Below, one piece after another: positions 62,019 to 64,000 of a stretch of 64,000 nt of DNA. Under the pieces are notes generated by a model. It was given only the letters and a program-made list of their open reading frames with translations, ran no database searches and was not told the origin of the DNA. The position numbers and the translations under genes are program-made. Within the stretch, counting starts at the first letter, position 1; the number at the start of each line of letters is the position of its first letter. Origin of the DNA: Bradyrhizobium sp. SZCCHNS1050 (GTDB lineage: Bacteria; Pseudomonadota; Alphaproteobacteria; Rhizobiales; Xanthobacteraceae); contig NZ_JAUETR010000001.1 of the NCBI RefSeq assembly GCF_032484785.1, positions 2,111,501 through 2,175,500 on the forward strand, written 5' to 3'.

Positions 62019-63413
62019 TTACCTCACCACGAATTCGATGCGCCGGTTCTGCGCCCGGCCGTCGGCGGTGTCGTTGGCGGCGACCGGCTGGGTGCTGCCA
62101 TAGCCGATCGCGCTGAAACGGTCGGCCGGCAGTCCGGCCTTGACCAGATAATCGACCACCGCCTGGGCGCGCTTCTGCGACAGCACCTGATTGGCGGCAG
62201 AGTCGCCGTCGGCATCGGTGTGCCCGATGATCTCGACATTGGCGGAGGGACAGCGGAACGCGATCTCGACGAGGCGGTCGAGCAGACCGGTGGAATCCCT
62301 GTCGAGGTCGCTGCGGCCGGTCTCGAACCGAATCTTGGCCTTGCCGAGCAGGTCGGAGAACAGCTGCTGGCACACCGTGGGATCGACCGGGGCGGCTGCC
62401 GGCTTCACCGTGATGTCGGCCTTCACCTGCCAGCCCTGTGGGACATCTTTGGCGAGCCCGGTCCGGATCTGGGCCGCTGCGGCGTCGTAAAGCGCATCAC
62501 CGGAAATCTTGATGTCACGATCGGACACCACCAGCGTGCCGGTCGACAGCCGCGACAAGGCGCCCAACGCCGGCACCACCGCATTCACGAAATTGGTTGG
62601 CGCGCCGAGGCTGTTCTTGAGATTGTCCACGACCTTCTCGCTGAAGAATTTGCGCGATGAAGAGCCGACGACGACGGCGTGGATGTTCTCGTCGGGAACG
62701 TTGCCTGCAAGCGTCACGGTGACCGCGACCGGGTCCTTGTAGGCCTGGAAGACATAGGGCGGCGCCTTGACCTCGTTGCTGGCGACCTTGAAGCCGTCCG
62801 GCAGCTTTCCGAGCGCGGCCGCGATCGCCTCGCGGCCGCCGAGCTCGCGCGCCATGCCGGACAACGTGACTTCGCCGTCGGAGATCGTGAACTTGCCGTC
62901 CTTCAGCTTGGCGATCTGGCCGATCAGCAGCAGCGCCGCATCCTCGAAGCGCGGCGGCGCGCCGCGCGCCAGGCCCATCTGATCCGCGACCTCCACGCCC
63001 GGCAACGCCGCCCGGGTCGCGTCCATCAGCTTGCCCTTCAAGGCGGGCAGCGGCGCGCTGCCGCCCAGCGTCACCCGGACGACGTCGCGCTCGGCCGACC
63101 AGACGAAGGGCTTGGCCTCGGGGACCAGCCGCGTCTCGTCGTTGACGAGCCGCACGCCGGCCACGCCGTCCACCGCAGCGACCGCATCGCGGCGTCCGGC
63201 CTCGGAAAACGCATTGGCGCGCAGCGAGACATCGCGGCCGTCCACCGTGATGCTTGTCCTGTCGAGCACCGCCCCCGTCAGGACGGCCGAACTGCGGCCG
63301 GCGAGATCATTCTCCAGGGGAACGGTGCTGGTCCAGGCCGCGAGGCCCCAAAGCACGATCAGCGGAATGACGCCAGGCCACCATTTCCCGCTCCACCTGA
63401 AAAGTCCGCGCAT
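62019..63413 (-). CDS. Inner-membrane-anchored protein with BON-like repeats and OmpA-like C-terminus
   Basis: A 464-residue protein. One N-terminal membrane segment (WWPGVIPLIVLWGLAAWT) is followed by about 300 residues of BON-like alpha/beta repeats (for example VDGRDVSLRANAFSEAGRRD and ISDGEVTLSGMARELGGREA). The C-terminal OmpA domain (IRFETGRSDLDRDSTGLLDR, VEIIGHTDADGDSAANQVLS, LSQKRAQAVVDYLVKAGLPA and GRAQNRRIEFVVR) should bind peptidoglycan. The domain order resembles mycobacterial ArfA (OmpATb). It is followed by a small membrane protein. Confidence 0.85.
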   Translation of the reverse strand: MRGLFRWSGKWWPGVIPLIVLWGLAAWTSTVPLENDLAGRSSAVLTGAVLDRTSITVDGRDVSLRANAFSEAGRRDAVAAVDGVAGVRLVNDETRLVPEAKPFVWSAERDVVRVTLGGSAPLPALKGKLMDATRAALPGVEVADQMGLARGAPPRFEDAALLLIGQIAKLKDGKFTISDGEVTLSGMARELGGREAIAAALGKLPDGFKVASNEVKAPPYVFQAYKDPVAVTVTLAGNVPDENIHAVVVGSSSRKFFSEKVVDNLKNSLGAPTNFVNAVVPALGALSRLSTGTLVVSDRDIKISGDALYDAAAAQIRTGLAKDVPQGWQVKADITVKPAAAPVDPTVCQQLFSDLLGKAKIRFETGRSDLDRDSTGLLDRLVEIAFRCPSANVEIIGHTDADGDSAANQVLSQKRAQAVVDYLVKAGLPADRFSAIGYGSTQPVAANDTADGRAQNRRIEFVVR

Positions 63414-63577
63414 TCGTCATCCGTCGCATCGAGGAAGCAGAGAGAAAACAAACCCTTGCATGCCTGTCAAACCGGAAATGAGGAGCGCCGCACGGTACGT
63501 TGTGACCGCAGGCTAAGGTTTTCTTCAATCATTCGTCGGTAACCTTGTCCTGACACTCACCGGGCCGCATATTTCAG

Positions 63578-64000
63578 ATGAGGCGATTTCGCAAAACCTT
63601 TATCCGTGCCGGCCTGGAAGCGCTGTATCTGAGCGGCGCGCATGTCTGGCTGCGCCCGATCTTCTCGGGCGTGGGTGCGATCTATACGCTGCATCATGTG
63701 CGGCCGCCCCGCGACGCCGATTTCCAGCCCAATTGTCACCTCGAGGTCACGCCGGATTTCCTGCGCGAGATGTTGTCGCACCTGCGCGACCACGACATCG
63801 AGATCATCACCCTCGACGAGTTGCACAGCCGACTGGTGGCGAAGGACTTCTCGCGCCGCTTCGCCTGCTTCACCTTCGACGACGGCTATCGCGACAATCG
63901 CGATTTCGCGCTGCCTGTCATGCGCGAGTTCGATGCGCCGTTCACCATCTATGTGACGAGCGATTTCGCATCGGGACTGGGCCGGCTCTGGTGGGTGACG
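63578..64000 (+). CDS. Polysaccharide deacetylase-family protein (partial, runs off right edge)
   Basis: The first 141 residues of a NodB-homology domain protein. The N-terminus (FIRAGLEALYLSGAHVWLRP) resembles the start of exopolysaccharide-type deacetylases. The first metal-binding motif FACFTFDDGYRDNRDF is clear (DD pair), and HHVRPP carries a motif common in this subgroup. The HxxxH metal motif and the catalytic histidine lie beyond the window. It is divergent from the BON-OmpA gene. Confidence 0.8.
   Translation, partial: MRRFRKTFIRAGLEALYLSGAHVWLRPIFSGVGAIYTLHHVRPPRDADFQPNCHLEVTPDFLREMLSHLRDHDIEIITLDELHSRLVAKDFSRRFACFTFDDGYRDNRDFALPVMREFDAPFTIYVTSDFASGLGRLWWVT

Overview
The window is high-GC DNA with very strong third-position GC bias. 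Its gene content points to an alphaproteobacterium of the order Rhizobiales, most likely a Bradyrhizobium-type organism. The main pointers are gcrA with GANTC (CcrM-type) sites around its promoter, a class I lysyl-tRNA synthetase, a SAM-II riboswitch in front of metZ, a PodJ-like polarity protein, the four-gene ligase-associated DNA damage response set, and many intergenic palindromes of the kinds I know from Bradyrhizobium genomes. Genus placement is inference. The window reads as ordinary chromosome: I found no insertion sequence, prophage, integrase or CRISPR array.

Layout. 1-3.3 kb: the end of a secreted PAN/apple-domain protein, then a glutathione neighbourhood (gshA, a MarR regulator and a divergent glutathione S-transferase with twin operators). 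3.5-9 kb: a beta-oxidation operon (acyl-CoA dehydrogenase, thiolase, FadB/FadJ-type bifunctional enzyme). 9-10.2 kb: a divergent NTF2-like/PadR pair around a nested palindrome. 10.4-16.8 kb: a large PodJ-like Sel1-repeat protein, a ClpP-fold periplasmic protein, and a TauE/SafE exporter coupled to its TIGR02186 partner. 16.8-19.5 kb: a metallo-hydrolase and EamA exporter divergent from a LysR regulator. 19.7-28.7 kb: ligase-associated DNA repair genes (PdeM nuclease, DEXH helicase, MBL exonuclease, ATP-dependent ligase) split into two blocks by a substrate-binding protein and a TPR methyltransferase. 28.8-42 kb: housekeeping and transport genes (RNase Z-like protein, MATE, pyrD, carbonic anhydrase, LysRS, SCO protein, acyl-CoA synthetase) and a tRNA-Gly. 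42.2-48 kb: ogt, AraC, VOC and SRPBCC proteins, a second MATE and dcd. 48-49.4 kb: SAM-II riboswitch and metZ. 49.5-52.7 kb: an OpgC-type acyltransferase with two secreted SGNH proteins. 53-58.7 kb: apaG, a repeat island, hslO-argF-argD and divergent gcrA. 58.8-64 kb: PhoR-like kinase, UPF0104 protein, BON-OmpA protein with a small membrane partner, and a partial polysaccharide deacetylase.

The most interesting signals are: (a) palindromic repeats inserted in frame into both the repair ligase and the repair helicase; (b) a SAM-II aptamer followed by mutually exclusive antiterminator and terminator hairpins; (c) the OpgC-SGNH-SGNH module, one of whose SGNH members looks catalytically degraded; (d) readable operators for the MarR and PadR regulators; (e) a cluster of GANTC sites between argD and gcrA, one inside the argD -35 box; and (f) two secreted ClpP-fold proteins sharing a Cys-x-Ser-x-Cys motif. 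All functional calls come from reading the translated sequence; no database search was possible.
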